A DNA stretch of 64,000 nucleotides from positions 62,001 to 126,000 of the forward strand of contig SUYH01000007.1 of NCBI GenBank assembly GCA_015060535.1, in the 5' to 3' direction. A program made the position numbers and the translations under genes. This stretch comes from Prevotella sp. (GTDB lineage Bacteria; Bacteroidota; Bacteroidia; Bacteroidales; Bacteroidaceae). Positions 47,882 through 58,710 of the stretch are shown piece after piece. The notes beneath the pieces were generated by a model that made no database searches, had not been told where the DNA came from, and saw only the letters and a list, made by a program, of their open reading frames with translations. Positions within the stretch are counted from its first letter, which is position 1. Every line of letters begins with the position of its first letter.

Positions 47882-48814
47882 TTATTGCTGGAAATTATTA
47901 ACTGGTTTAACACCACGGCTTTTAAGCGTCAGAACGTACTTTTCAGTAACATCAATCTTGAGCGCATTGTCGTTGGACTTAACCGTGAAATCGAGATACA
48001 TGGTGTCAGGATGGCGAGCACCAACCAACTGACTTTCGTCAGCTTCTACAAAGCGACCAGTACCGGTAACGGTGAAATTAGGATCACTCGTGGTAATAGT
48101 GCACTTACCATCATCGCCAAAGTTCAACTGTAGTTCACAATTGTGAGCCTTACCAGCAGCATCCTTGGCAGCATAAACCATCAGCGACTTGCTGAGAGAT
48201 GCAGTAGTTACGAAGACACCACTGCCGTAAGTATCTCCATTGAGGATGTACTCGCCATGATAGCGGTTAACATACTTGACAGCATAGAGAACGAAGTCCT
48301 TGTCTTTAAGAATCTCTTTAACACCTGTTGCTTCAGTCATACGAACGGGGATGACAAAGCAGTTGGTTGTTGATCTGGGATCAGCAAAGAAAGCATCAGT
48401 GAGCTGAACATCAACACCACCTGTTACCTGACCGGCAGGAATAGTTATCTTTTCGGGCAGAGGTTCGTAATAGTTGCTGGGCATCACGGTGACGGGTGTT
48501 CCGTCTGCGAAGGTAACGCCGTCACAAGCTGATGGATCAACTAAGATGCTGATATTAATGTCCTGACGGTTGTTATAGGCGCCACCCATGGCAGCCTGAA
48601 TCTGAACCTTATGCTGATTGTCAGGTGTCAGGTCCACATAGGGGTCGTTACCCAGCTCTACGGTGCGAAGAGGATACTGCTTGGAAAAGTAGCACGTCTG
48701 GTAAATGTAGTCAGGGAATTCTTGATCACCGCTCTTGCAGGAGGTGAGACCTGTGGCCAAGCCACAGCTCACGATACCTGCGAGAAGTAATGATTTGATA
48801 TTATTGGTTTTCAT
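47882..48814 (-). CDS. xusE: XusE-like lipoprotein (DUF1735-type N-terminal domain)
   Basis: A 310-residue lipoprotein (TGLTSCKSGDQEFPDYIY). The N-terminal half resembles the BT_3987/DUF1735 beta-sandwich (YFSKQYPLRTVELGNDPYVDL; INISILVDPSACDGV; FVIPVRMTEATG), and the second half (KYVNRYHGEYILNG) is a lipocalin-like or DUF-type barrel domain. It occupies the position of xusE in the Prevotella xylan system, between SusD2 and the GH10-type gene. It probably belongs to the surface glycan-binding complex. Confidence 0.75.
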   Translation of the reverse strand: MKTNNIKSLLLAGIVSCGLATGLTSCKSGDQEFPDYIYQTCYFSKQYPLRTVELGNDPYVDLTPDNQHKVQIQAAMGGAYNNRQDINISILVDPSACDGVTFADGTPVTVMPSNYYEPLPEKITIPAGQVTGGVDVQLTDAFFADPRSTTNCFVIPVRMTEATGVKEILKDKDFVLYAVKYVNRYHGEYILNGDTYGSGVFVTTASLSKSLMVYAAKDAAGKAHNCELQLNFGDDGKCTITTSDPNFTVTGTGRFVEADESQLVGARHPDTMYLDFTVKSNDNALKIDVTEKYVLTLKSRGVKPVNNFQQ

Positions 48815-48852
48815 AACTTTACATTTTTATTTTTTTCGATTCATATTTCACT

Positions 48853-50643
48853 TTACTTCCATCCGTCATTCTGCTCCAAGTTACCATACTTCAGCACTTC
48901 AGACTGAGGAATAGGACCGTAGGTCTGGAAAGGCTGGAATGAACGTACCTCAACATTGTTGAGCGGAGTATAAGTAGTTCCACTGACAGTCTCGTTGATG
49001 TCAAGACCACGAGCTGCCTCTGTGAGGTTAGCCTTCCAACGGCGCAGATCCCAGAAGCGGAAGCTCTCGAAGCAGAGTTCCAAGCGACGCTCGTTACGAA
49101 TCAGCTGACGCATCTTAGCTGGATCTCCTGCACACTCGTCCAGATAGCCAGTATCAGTGATACCAGCACGCTGGCGGATGGCCTTGATAATGTCGTAAGC
49201 AGAATAGCCATGACTGCCAGTACCCTTGGCACCCCAAGCTTCGTTGGCAGCCTCAGCATAGTTGAGGAAAATCTCCGTCATGCGGATACGTGGAGTGATG
49301 TGTCTCTTACCAGAGGTTGCAGATGGATTGCAGTTGACATCCATGCGCAGACGCTTCTTCATGTAGTAACCTGTACGGGTTGACTTGCTCTCCACCTTGT
49401 CGATACCGTCGTTAGTACCCGACTGGCTACCCGTGCGGATAACGGCACCGTCAACACCTGCAATGCTTCCATCGTGGATGATGTAGGTGTCCAAACGGGG
49501 GTCACGGTTGACAAAGGGATTCTGTGCATCATAACCTGAACGGTTGTCGCTGATAGGATAGCCATTGGCTGCAGGGAAAGCATCAACCAGGTTCTGAGTG
49601 GGGTTCATGCGGCCATTGCCGAAGAGCGAGGGAGGAAAGTTCTCAGACTCTTGAGAAGTAGAGTTGTCTTCCCAGTTGGAACGCCAGAGAATCTCAGCGG
49701 GATTAGAACCCTCCTTGATGTTTTCAATATCACTATTAGTATAATAGGTGATACCATTTGAAGGCAGTGCACCGATACCACCCAGGTTGTCAATAACTGT
49801 GGCTGCAGCATCGGCAGCCTCAGCCCAGGTGAAAGGATTGGTATCTGCCTTGAATGCAGGACTTGCAGCCAGCAACAACAGACGTGAACGGAAAGACTCT
49901 ACGATCTGTGAATTAACCAACTGACGAGACTTATTACCCATCACCTGATTATAGATAGAGGGGTCGGTAGTGATGTTACGGAACTTAGCTGGAATTTCAG
50001 CCTCGCTGCTGATATCACCATAGTCAAATGGCAACAACTTAACAGCCTGGTCAAGGTCTTCAAGTGCCTTTCTTACACAGTCGGCAAATGAAGCACGAGA
50101 CTGGTTGAAATCGCTGTTCGTATCAACAAATCCATCGAACAACTGCACACCCTTCAAGACACCATCGGTGGTAAAACCAGCATGAGCACGTAGCAGGTAG
50201 TAGAGGTGAATACCACGCAGGGCATAAGCCTCACCCAACAAACGCTGGGTAAGCAGTTCGTTCACGGTCAGGTTCTTCACATACTGCTGACCTTCACGGG
50301 TTTTCAGGAACAGGTTGACATACTGAATGGCAGCATAAGAGTCATTCCAACGGCTAAGAATGCCATTGTCAGCTGTCCAACCACCAGTAGCCACCAGCAG
50401 GAAACCATTATCCTTCTGGTTGGTTACGGCATCATCGGTAGCATAGTCGCTATTGTCGTAATATGCAGGCAGCACACGGTAGGCATTGGTCAGGAAACCG
50501 CGTACGGATGATGACTCTTTCTGAGTCTCCTCCAAGTTCTTCAGATTTTCCTGTGCAGGCTCCAAAAGGTCGTCGCAACTGGTCAGTCCAAACGACAGCA
50601 AGAGCCCCATGGCAGCAAGCTTATATATTCTGATTGTTTTCAT
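48853..50643 (-). CDS. xusD: SusD-like xylan-binding lipoprotein (XusD)
   Basis: A 596-residue RagB/SusD lipoprotein (SFGLTSCDDLLEPAQ). SusD landmarks are EAYALRGIHLYYLLRAHAGF early, RMTEIFLNYAEAANEAWG in the third quarter and LIRNERRLELCFESFRFWDLRRWK towards the end (quoted as RRLELCFESFRFWDLRRWK). It partners SusC2, whose gene ends upstream with a 25-bp gap. In Dodd and colleagues' P. bryantii work the second SusD of this cluster was named XusD; orthology is inferred from gene order. Confidence 0.9.
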   Translation of the reverse strand: MKTIRIYKLAAMGLLLSFGLTSCDDLLEPAQENLKNLEETQKESSSVRGFLTNAYRVLPAYYDNSDYATDDAVTNQKDNGFLLVATGGWTADNGILSRWNDSYAAIQYVNLFLKTREGQQYVKNLTVNELLTQRLLGEAYALRGIHLYYLLRAHAGFTTDGVLKGVQLFDGFVDTNSDFNQSRASFADCVRKALEDLDQAVKLLPFDYGDISSEAEIPAKFRNITTDPSIYNQVMGNKSRQLVNSQIVESFRSRLLLLAASPAFKADTNPFTWAEAADAAATVIDNLGGIGALPSNGITYYTNSDIENIKEGSNPAEILWRSNWEDNSTSQESENFPPSLFGNGRMNPTQNLVDAFPAANGYPISDNRSGYDAQNPFVNRDPRLDTYIIHDGSIAGVDGAVIRTGSQSGTNDGIDKVESKSTRTGYYMKKRLRMDVNCNPSATSGKRHITPRIRMTEIFLNYAEAANEAWGAKGTGSHGYSAYDIIKAIRQRAGITDTGYLDECAGDPAKMRQLIRNERRLELCFESFRFWDLRRWKANLTEAARGLDINETVSGTTYTPLNNVEVRSFQPFQTYGPIPQSEVLKYGNLEQNDGWK

Positions 50644-50668
50644 ATCTGAAATGTCTATTATTATATGA

Positions 50669-53473
50669 TTATAAGTTCACCTTTACACCAAGGTTGTAGA
50701 AACGACACTGAGGCATAGCACCAATGGTAGTCTCCATCAGTTCGCGCTCGCCAGAGATTGTCAGCAGGCTCTCGCCACTCAAGTAGACACTCAGACCCTT
50801 GACAAACTTGCCTTCGAACCAGTCCTCAGGCATGTCGTAGGTCACCTGTACCTTGTTGAGGTCGAAGCGGTTGGTAGAATACTTCCAGAACGAAGAAGTC
50901 TGGCGGTTGTTTGAGTTGCTGGTAGTTGTCAGACGTGGATAGGCAGCTGTAGCAGCAGTAGCCGGAGTCCAACGCTCACGAGCATAGATACTGTACTTGC
51001 TGTCGCCACTGGGGCAGTAGTAAGCATTGTTCTTGAAGGCAATACCACCAGCCTGGCCTGTTGCCAGTGCAAAGAACGTGAAGTTCTTCCACTTCAAAGT
51101 CAGGTTGACACCGTAGAAGAAAGGTGCAGCACCCTTACCCAAGTCAATCTGGTCCTTAGAGTCGATGACATTATCACCGTTCTGATCCTTATACTTCAAG
51201 TCACCAGGGCGAACATCACCAAAGGTCTGCTTAGCGTGGTTAGCAATTTCTGCTTCGTCGTTGAAGAAGCCCTCGCACTCATAACCCCAAGCTGTGCTGA
51301 GGTTATGGCCAGCACGATACTGATAGTCGTTTGCCCATACCTCGTCGCGCTTGTCAGCCTTGGCACTGTAGTATGTTCCTACCAAGCCAAGCGTTGCATC
51401 CACTTTACCGAGTTGCTTATTAAAACGGACATCGAAATCGAAACCGCTACGCTTGTCGGCATTGTAGTTGGTGTTGGGCAGGAAGCTACCAATACTTGAG
51501 AAGAAAGAGGGATAAATCGTCGAACTACCATTGGTAATAAGACCATCGGTCAACTGATTGAAGTAGTTGAAGTCGAAGGTAATCATGCGGTTGAGCAGGC
51601 TACCCTCCAGACCGATACGCCATTCCTTACGCTTGATGAACTTCAGGTCAAGGTTCTCACCGCGGTTAGAGGTATTCGAGTAACCACCCTGATCACCGTC
51701 GCGCCAAGTGTACCAAGTACCACGAACGTTGTATGAACCTTGATACATGTACCATTCATTCAGGTCGATATCCTGATTCAGGCAAGAATAAGCAGCCGTG
51801 AGTTTCAGGTTATCAACGAACTTCACATTCTCCTTGAACCAATTCTCGCTGCTAATGCGCCAGCCTAAAGCGACTGAAGGAGAGAAAGCGTTGCGATGAC
51901 CTTCCGCTAGCTTGGCAGAATGCGTCAATGTTCCACTGAACTCAGCATAATACTTGTGAGCGTAGTTGTAGTCAACGAGGAAACCAAGGTTGGCATTGCT
52001 TACACGGTGGTAGTCACTACCGCCGTCATGGTTCTCGTCACGAGATGTCTGCTGTTGGTATCCCCAGCCCAGCAGCTTGGCAGCGATGTTGTGCTGATTG
52101 AAGCTGTTGGCATAGTCGAACTGGAAGCGCATGGTTGAAGTCTGCATATCAAAGCTCTGTCCGATGTACTCAGATGTATTATGGTTATCATCACCGTACT
52201 TGGTCAGGCCAATAATGACATCCTTACCATTCATGTTAGACCAAATGGGGTCATAGGTAGCATAGTTCTCTTTCCAAGCCTCGTTGTAGTTGTACCAATA
52301 GTCGATGTTATAAACAACACTGAAGGTAAGACCCTTGAGAACGCTGCTCAGATCAGCTTTCAGACCGATATCGAACATGAAGGTACGGATGCGGCTCTTG
52401 ATGTATCCAGCCTTCAACATATCGCCATAAACCGTTGTCTGGTTGTCATTGTTACCACCGAGCAGGTACTGACCGTCAATGGTGTTCATGCTCGACTTAA
52501 CGGTAGAGCTGATAGCATCGATGTTCTGGTCCATCATGCTGATGGGAAGGAAGGGTGAATACCAGTTAGGACGCATGTTAGCAGCAGCTCCCCAGAAGTC
52601 ACCACGACCACCATAGTTGTTTTCAAACTTCATGGCAGCATTGGTATAACCAGACAGCCAGTCGGTAATCTTCATGTCCACATTGGCACGGACATTCAGG
52701 TTCAGGTCGTCGTCTTTCTTCTTATCACCGTATTTGATCATCGAACTGTTGTACTGGATACCCATATTGGCATAGTAGCGGGCACGATCGTTACCTCCGC
52801 TGATTTCAGCAGTGGCATCGCTGCGGTTATAAGCCTTGCGCAAGAACTCGCTGGTGTAAAAGTTCATATCGGGATAGCGATAGGGATTCACACCGGCAGC
52901 CGTGTTGTAGATGGTAGCAGCATCATACTGAGGAGCTAAACCATCATTGGCACGAGCTTCGTTGTATAGTGTCATATACTCAGCAGCACCCAGGTATTGG
53001 GGATAGCGCTTCGCAAAATAGAGACCCGTATTGGCACGAACGTCAACACGCAGGGGCTGAGCCTTACCGCGTTTCGTCGTGATGAGGATGACACCCTTGG
53101 CACCCTTACTGCCGTAAAGAGCGACAGCACTAGCAGCCTTCAGCACGGTAATCGACTCAATCATGGTAGGATTCACGTAAGAAGCATTACGGGGAGCCCC
53201 GTCAACGAGAACAAGAGCATTCTGCCCCCATACGCTACCGTTGTAGCCAGCTATCAGACCGGAGATCTCGCCAAGACTACTGGTATAATAATCCTTCTTC
53301 ATCAATTCAGACACATTGACAACGCTGACACCACCGAGGATATCCTCTTTGGCCTGAGTGCCGAATGCCACATTGACTTGTGTGGTATCGGTCGTTTCTT
53401 GTGCCCTTGCTACTGTACTTGGAGCTATCAGGCCGCCAAGCATCAGTAAAGCAAATGATTTATATAGTTTCAT
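50669..53473 (-). CDS. xusC: SusC-like TonB-linked transporter without N-terminal extension (XusC)
   Basis: A 934-residue outer-membrane importer. After the signal peptide (STVARAQ) it goes directly into the plug (VSVVNVSELMKKDYYTS; LVLVDGAPRNASYVNP; LKAASAVALYGSKGAKGVIL) and barrel, ending RFYNLGVKVNL. It lacks the carboxypeptidase-regulatory domain and classic TonB-box text of its neighbour SusC1, so the energy coupling may differ. Position 3 of the operon matches xusC. The 51-bp gap before it holds TTCACTTTT-like repeats. Confidence 0.9.
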   Translation of the reverse strand: MKLYKSFALLMLGGLIAPSTVARAQETTDTTQVNVAFGTQAKEDILGGVSVVNVSELMKKDYYTSSLGEISGLIAGYNGSVWGQNALVLVDGAPRNASYVNPTMIESITVLKAASAVALYGSKGAKGVILITTKRGKAQPLRVDVRANTGLYFAKRYPQYLGAAEYMTLYNEARANDGLAPQYDAATIYNTAAGVNPYRYPDMNFYTSEFLRKAYNRSDATAEISGGNDRARYYANMGIQYNSSMIKYGDKKKDDDLNLNVRANVDMKITDWLSGYTNAAMKFENNYGGRGDFWGAAANMRPNWYSPFLPISMMDQNIDAISSTVKSSMNTIDGQYLLGGNNDNQTTVYGDMLKAGYIKSRIRTFMFDIGLKADLSSVLKGLTFSVVYNIDYWYNYNEAWKENYATYDPIWSNMNGKDVIIGLTKYGDDNHNTSEYIGQSFDMQTSTMRFQFDYANSFNQHNIAAKLLGWGYQQQTSRDENHDGGSDYHRVSNANLGFLVDYNYAHKYYAEFSGTLTHSAKLAEGHRNAFSPSVALGWRISSENWFKENVKFVDNLKLTAAYSCLNQDIDLNEWYMYQGSYNVRGTWYTWRDGDQGGYSNTSNRGENLDLKFIKRKEWRIGLEGSLLNRMITFDFNYFNQLTDGLITNGSSTIYPSFFSSIGSFLPNTNYNADKRSGFDFDVRFNKQLGKVDATLGLVGTYYSAKADKRDEVWANDYQYRAGHNLSTAWGYECEGFFNDEAEIANHAKQTFGDVRPGDLKYKDQNGDNVIDSKDQIDLGKGAAPFFYGVNLTLKWKNFTFFALATGQAGGIAFKNNAYYCPSGDSKYSIYARERWTPATAATAAYPRLTTTSNSNNRQTSSFWKYSTNRFDLNKVQVTYDMPEDWFEGKFVKGLSVYLSGESLLTISGERELMETTIGAMPQCRFYNLGVKVNL

Positions 53474-53524
53474 AACGATTCTAATTCTTAATTGTTCACT
53501 TTTCTCTTTACACTTTTCACTTCG

Positions 53525-55453
53525 TTACTCCCAGCCAGGGTTCTGCTTGAACTCAGGATACATCTGGACATCCTTCTTCGGGAAGGGGAACCAGTTGTGC
53601 TTGGGCAGTGAGTAATGACGCTCGGTGAGCACGACCTCACGCAGGTTCAATACGTGATTATTCTTAGGATTTTCATAACGTTCCTTATCAGTCTGGTCGG
53701 CAGCTCGGTCGAAATAGACGGCAGTCTTCTTATTGTAAGGAGCCTTATCAAGCAAGAGCCAGCGGCGCAGGTCAGTGAAGCGGTGTCCCTCGAAAGAAAG
53801 CTCAACGGCACGCTCACGGCGAACCTCGCTCATAAACTGGTCAACACTACCCAAGAACTTAGCATCAACATGACCGACACCAGCACGGTCGCGAATCTTA
53901 TCGACAGCGCCAACAGCGGTGAGACCATAGCCTGAAGCGGTAGCAGTAGCAGAACCATAGCCATTGGCAGTAGCCTCGGCATACATCAGGTAAACATCAG
54001 CCAAACGGACAAGTGGCATCACCAATACATTACCCTCTTTGTAGTCGTCAAAGTCATTCATGTACTGAGAGGTGAACTTCATGTTCATATAGCCAGTGAA
54101 ACAGCACTTTGACGGAGTGTCTGTACGATAGAGACCACCCTCGAACATGCTGGCATACTGCTTACGCTCGTCAGGCAGACCATCTTTCAGGATCTTACTA
54201 CCATCCTTAACCGTCTTCACACCATCATAGATGAAGTTGGTGTAGAAGCGTGGGTCACGATCCTTATAGGGATACTCGGGATTGTAACCACTGGCAGCAT
54301 CGGGCTTAGTGATGTCAGGAATAGGCAGACCATTCGCCATTCCGAAGTAGTCGGTATAGTTGGCAGCAGGATAGCACTTGATACCAGAGTTATTGATCAA
54401 TGGTGGACGCCAGTCGTTGACAAGGTTCCAACGCCATACACCAATGTGGCAGGTTGCCATGTTCTCATAGAAGAGGACCTCCTTCATACCATTCACCTTG
54501 TTCTGCTTGTAGGTGTAGAAGATATCTGAGTAGTGATCAAAGTCAGCCAACTCATAGATACCTGTCTCATCGCAAATCTTCAGTGCCTGAGCAAAGGCAT
54601 CAGCAGCACGCTTGCAGAATTCTGCATTATAAGTAGCATTGCCCGTAGATTCCTGGTTCATCATGGGGCTGCCTGCCCAAAGCAAGTCCTTGCCCAGATA
54701 GGCCAGTGCCATCACCTTATTAATACGGATAACATTCTTACCCAAGGTCGTCTTACCAGTAGCTGTCTGATCCCAGTCAATAGGCAGCAAGTCAGCAGCT
54801 TTCTGGAAGTCTTCAGCAGCTTTTTCTGCAGTCTCCTGATAGCTCAGGCGAGGCAATGTATAGGTCTCACTGGATGACAGTGCACGATCCAGATAGGGAA
54901 TACCTCCCCAGTACTGCATCAGCATAAAGTGGTTCCAAGCACGGAAGAAATAGAGCTGTCCGGCAATAAAGTTTTTCTCCTCCTGTGTAGCATCCACCAT
55001 CTTGTCAAGGTTGGCAAGACCGATGTTAGCCTTACGGATACCGAACCAGCAGAGGCCGTAGAGATAGCCCTTGGAGGATACATCGTTGACCATGCGGTCG
55101 CCGGTAGCAGTATTCATTCCACCCTGCTTCTCCTTGAAATAGGAATAGAAGCACTCGTTCCATCCCCAGTAGTTACCCTGGTCGATGGCATAGGTCAGCA
55201 TACGAGTCTCAGTGGGTTCCCAATAGTCGTCTTCACCGAAGTTCCAGCAACTATGGTATTGGTGACCCGTCATGATGGGCATGGCGGCATAAAGTTCCTC
55301 TACAAAGCCCTGGAAGTTACGGAAATTCAGATAGGGCTGTGTAGGATCAATATCGCTCATCGGCTCCTTATCCAGATATTCCTTACAACTGGTATTCAGC
55401 GTCAATGCTGCCAGAAGCAGAAGAGAACATGAAATATATTGTTTGATTTTCAT
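53525..55453 (-). CDS. xusB: SusD-like xylan-binding lipoprotein (XusB)
   Basis: A 642-residue RagB/SusD lipoprotein (LTLNTSCKEYLDKEP). FFRAWNHFMLMQYWGGIPYLD (quoted from RAWNHFMLMQYWGGIPYLD) and MPLVRLADVYLMYAEATANG are typical SusD segments, as is the late RRERAVELSFEGHRFTDLRRW. It is directly downstream (12 bp) of SusC1 and forms the first transporter pair of the xylan system. Confidence 0.92.
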   Translation of the reverse strand: MKIKQYISCSLLLLAALTLNTSCKEYLDKEPMSDIDPTQPYLNFRNFQGFVEELYAAMPIMTGHQYHSCWNFGEDDYWEPTETRMLTYAIDQGNYWGWNECFYSYFKEKQGGMNTATGDRMVNDVSSKGYLYGLCWFGIRKANIGLANLDKMVDATQEEKNFIAGQLYFFRAWNHFMLMQYWGGIPYLDRALSSSETYTLPRLSYQETAEKAAEDFQKAADLLPIDWDQTATGKTTLGKNVIRINKVMALAYLGKDLLWAGSPMMNQESTGNATYNAEFCKRAADAFAQALKICDETGIYELADFDHYSDIFYTYKQNKVNGMKEVLFYENMATCHIGVWRWNLVNDWRPPLINNSGIKCYPAANYTDYFGMANGLPIPDITKPDAASGYNPEYPYKDRDPRFYTNFIYDGVKTVKDGSKILKDGLPDERKQYASMFEGGLYRTDTPSKCCFTGYMNMKFTSQYMNDFDDYKEGNVLVMPLVRLADVYLMYAEATANGYGSATATASGYGLTAVGAVDKIRDRAGVGHVDAKFLGSVDQFMSEVRRERAVELSFEGHRFTDLRRWLLLDKAPYNKKTAVYFDRAADQTDKERYENPKNNHVLNLREVVLTERHYSLPKHNWFPFPKKDVQMYPEFKQNPGWE

Positions 55454-55465
55454 AATACGCGTATT

Positions 55466-58400
55466 TTAGAAGTTTAAGTCAATACCTAAGTTGAAGCGGC
55501 GTACTGTAGGATATGCACCAGAAGTAGCAGCACCGCTGAAGTTAGACTCACGGTCGTCAGGCATGTCTGACCAGAACAACAGGTTGTCACCATTCAGATA
55601 AACCTTCATGCGGTTAAGACCTACTTTCTTCAACCAGCTCTGGGTGAAGGTATAGGCAATCTCAGCATTCTTCAGACGCACGAAAGAGCCGTCGTACAAA
55701 TAGCGTGTACCCTCGTGACCAGTACCTTCTTCTGTGGTCCAGCGAGGCAAGGGGATACCAGATCCTGACTCCTTAGTCCAATAGCTATCCTCCTTGAACA
55801 AGGAGTTGGTAGCGCCATAGAAGCTGGGGAAGCCGATATAACGGGTAACGTTGTTAACACCATAGAACTGGCAAGTGATACTGAAGCCCTTCCACTCGGC
55901 ACCAATTGTTGCACTATAGGTATTCTCTGGCGTACCCGTATATTTATAAGGAGCACGGTCATCTGAGTTAACGACACCATCGGCATTAAAGTCGACGATA
56001 CGATAGTCACCAGGAAGCACGTTAGTATCGTAGACGTCACGGCTGGTCTCACCGATGACATCGTCCCATGTGCGAAGGATACCCTGATCTATAAAAGAGG
56101 TCGTCTGACCGATAGCATACCCTGCTCCCATCTGGTATGAAGGTCTCAGGGCTGGGTCGTCAGAGAAAACCACTTCGTTCTTAGCGTGGGTAATGTTGAA
56201 GTTACCCCACAGACGCAACTGGTTGGCAAACACTTTGTTCAAGCGAACGCTCAACTCCCAACCATGACTCTTGACCTCACCGAGGTTGGCATCTGGAGCA
56301 CTGAAACCAAAATAAGAAGGAATGGCACGGTTTGCACCAAGCACATATACATCAGTACGGGTATCACCGAAGATATCGAATGAACCTGCAACGAGACCTC
56401 CTAAGAATCCGAAGTCGAAACCGAGGTTACGCTTCGTCACCACTTCCCATTGTGCTTGGGGGTTACCAATCTTGGTGATGGTGTAGAATTCATAGGGCGA
56501 CTGGTCATCCTGGCCAGGACCCTGCTTCATGTGACCACCATAGGCAAACTCATCTTTGTAGATCCAACGTGCACCAGGCTTGTCGTCACCGACCTTACCG
56601 ATAGAAGCACGAATCTTAAACATATCCAGGAATTTCACATTCTTCTTGATGAAAGGCTCTTCGCTCAGCATCCAACCAACAGATACAGAGGGGAAGAAGT
56701 CGAAGCGGTGCTCATTGTCATACTTCTCAGAGCCGTTGTAGGCACCATTGAATTCTGCAAAATAACGTGTAGCATAGTTATAAGTCAAACGGAATACCCA
56801 GTCCTCACGGTAAGTGGGGAAAATACTACCTCTCGATTGGGTGTCGCGGCTGAACAAGCCCAAGGCTGTCACCTCATGATCGCCGAACTGACGGGCATAG
56901 TCCAATTGCAGGGAGTAATACAACTTACGATAGGTACGTCCCACATCTACACTTCCTGCTGTGGTAGTCCAACGCACCTGCTCCTCGTATGGTGTATTCT
57001 CTGTCTGGTTCCAGCGGGAGTTGTAGCTGATGTCACCAGATTCAGGGTTGATGTACGTATAGAACGGGTTATTGTACTGGTCATTGATACCACGGCCGCG
57101 CTCGTACATTGTATTATCATAAGAAAGACGACCCTGGAACTTCAATCCCTTTGTAATGAAGTCCAATTCCTGCTTCAGGATGAAGTCGGTGGTAATCTGC
57201 GTATTCGTAGCGCGCTCGTCACCAGCTGTAGCCAGATTGGCAACCGAGTTGGGTTGGTCAGCATCACGGGGAGCGTAGAAGCCATACGAACCGTCGCTGT
57301 TAACAGGACGGAAAGCATCAGGAGCCGTACGATAAACTGAACCCCAGAATGCATCACTACCGCTGGGCGAACCATAAGGATAACGGCGGACACCATTAGA
57401 ACCGAACAGGTTAACGGTAAACTGAGTGGTCTTGGTGATGTCGAAGTCCAAGTTTGAACGCAGGTTGATACGGTTGTAGCCGAAACCAGAGCTGTAACCA
57501 CGGTTGTTGGGGAACTCCTTGAAGATATCACCTTCGTGTGTGAAGTCGACAGCAGCGAAGTACTTGACAGCCTTGGTACCGCCTGATACATCGGCAGTTA
57601 CGTTGTATGACATAGCGCTCTTTCTGAACAACTCGTCCTGCCAGTCTACGTTAGGATAGCGGTCCCACTCTTCAGCATTGGCTGGATAACGATACTTGTT
57701 GATGACATCCATGGTCTTGAACGAACCCCATGCATTAGGAGACAGGGGAGTTTCACGCTGTACCACGTCGTTCTTAATCATAAAGGTATCGTACGAGTCA
57801 TACTTTTCAGGCAACCTTGACACAACCTTCATGGTAACGTTTGCCTTAACGTGTACCTGTGCCTTACCTTCGGCACCACGCTTGGTGGTAATCAAGATAA
57901 CACCGTTAGCACCTTTCACACCATACACAGCCGTAGCAGAGGCGTCCTTTAGGACGGAGATGCTCTGTACAGAGCTGATGTCCACCGTGTTCATGGGACG
58001 CTCAACACCATCCACCAAGATCAACGGGCTGCTGTCGGATCCCAATGTAGCAGCACCACGAATCACGATTTGTGGGTCTTCCTCACCGGGCAGACCTGTT
58101 GAGGCACTTGTGATAACACCAGGCAGGTTACCCGTCAGAGCAGCACCCAAAGAGGGCAGACCACTGTGACGTTCCAGCGTCTTGGCATCAGTCTGGGTAA
58201 TACTACCCACGACAGAAGCTTTCTTCTGCTGGCCGTAGCCCACTACAATTACTTCTTCCAACTTGGTGTCGTCAGCCAGCGTCACTTTGAAGCTACGCTG
58301 CTTGCCCACCTTGATCTCCTTTGTGGTCATGCCCACATACGAGATCACAAGGACGGTCTGCTCTGATGGAACCTTCAATACGAAGTTACCATCGAAATCA

Positions 58401-58582
58401 GTCACTGTACCTTGGGAAGTGTTTCCCTTCACCACAACCGAGGCTCCAATCAGGGGCTCCTCGCTTGCATCTGTTACCGTACCCTTCACGGTGATGCCCT
58501 GAGCGTGCAGCGTAGTGCTACAGGTCAGCAGCATCAGCAACATGGGTATGGTCTGTCTAATCAGTTGTTTTAGATTCTTCAT
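55466..58582 (-). CDS. xusA: SusC-like TonB-linked transporter (XusA)
   Basis: A 1038-residue outer-membrane transporter that opens the xylan operon. Start MKNLKQLIRQTIPMLLMLL; the signal peptide ends TLHAQ. It has a carboxypeptidase-regulatory domain (GTVTDASEEPLIGASVVV), TonB-box region (LEEVIVVGYGQQKKASVVGS), plug (SSPLILVDGVERP; LKDASATAVYGVKGANGVIL) and barrel ending FNLGIDLNF. An earlier in-frame ATG at 58711 lies inside the operator, upstream of the -7 box at 58645-58652, so it cannot be the start. Operator B and this start fix the 5' UTR at about 56 bp. Confidence 0.93.
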   Translation of the reverse strand: MKNLKQLIRQTIPMLLMLLTCSTTLHAQGITVKGTVTDASEEPLIGASVVVKGNTSQGTVTDFDGNFVLKVPSEQTVLVISYVGMTTKEIKVGKQRSFKVTLADDTKLEEVIVVGYGQQKKASVVGSITQTDAKTLERHSGLPSLGAALTGNLPGVITSASTGLPGEEDPQIVIRGAATLGSDSSPLILVDGVERPMNTVDISSVQSISVLKDASATAVYGVKGANGVILITTKRGAEGKAQVHVKANVTMKVVSRLPEKYDSYDTFMIKNDVVQRETPLSPNAWGSFKTMDVINKYRYPANAEEWDRYPNVDWQDELFRKSAMSYNVTADVSGGTKAVKYFAAVDFTHEGDIFKEFPNNRGYSSGFGYNRINLRSNLDFDITKTTQFTVNLFGSNGVRRYPYGSPSGSDAFWGSVYRTAPDAFRPVNSDGSYGFYAPRDADQPNSVANLATAGDERATNTQITTDFILKQELDFITKGLKFQGRLSYDNTMYERGRGINDQYNNPFYTYINPESGDISYNSRWNQTENTPYEEQVRWTTTAGSVDVGRTYRKLYYSLQLDYARQFGDHEVTALGLFSRDTQSRGSIFPTYREDWVFRLTYNYATRYFAEFNGAYNGSEKYDNEHRFDFFPSVSVGWMLSEEPFIKKNVKFLDMFKIRASIGKVGDDKPGARWIYKDEFAYGGHMKQGPGQDDQSPYEFYTITKIGNPQAQWEVVTKRNLGFDFGFLGGLVAGSFDIFGDTRTDVYVLGANRAIPSYFGFSAPDANLGEVKSHGWELSVRLNKVFANQLRLWGNFNITHAKNEVVFSDDPALRPSYQMGAGYAIGQTTSFIDQGILRTWDDVIGETSRDVYDTNVLPGDYRIVDFNADGVVNSDDRAPYKYTGTPENTYSATIGAEWKGFSITCQFYGVNNVTRYIGFPSFYGATNSLFKEDSYWTKESGSGIPLPRWTTEEGTGHEGTRYLYDGSFVRLKNAEIAYTFTQSWLKKVGLNRMKVYLNGDNLLFWSDMPDDRESNFSGAATSGAYPTVRRFNLGIDLNF

Positions 58583-58644
58583 TTTGACAGATTTTGATTC
58601 ATCGTTGTAAGTTATTTGAAAAATGTTAGCTGTTTTCTCGGGTG

Positions 58645-58710
58645 CAAAGGTATATTTTATTAATATCACGCGTTTAATTTCTTGTAACACGGACTTTTCT
58701 ATTTGTAACA
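58645..58710 (-). promoter_or_regulatory. Xylan-regulon promoter B with 21-bp-period direct repeat
   Basis: -7 box TACCTTTG at 58645-58652 (minus). Perfect direct repeat TGTAACA at 58683-58689 and 58704-58710, 30 bp from the -7 box. No TTTG at -33. The repeat overlaps the 3' end of the upstream GH5 gene. Confidence 0.8.
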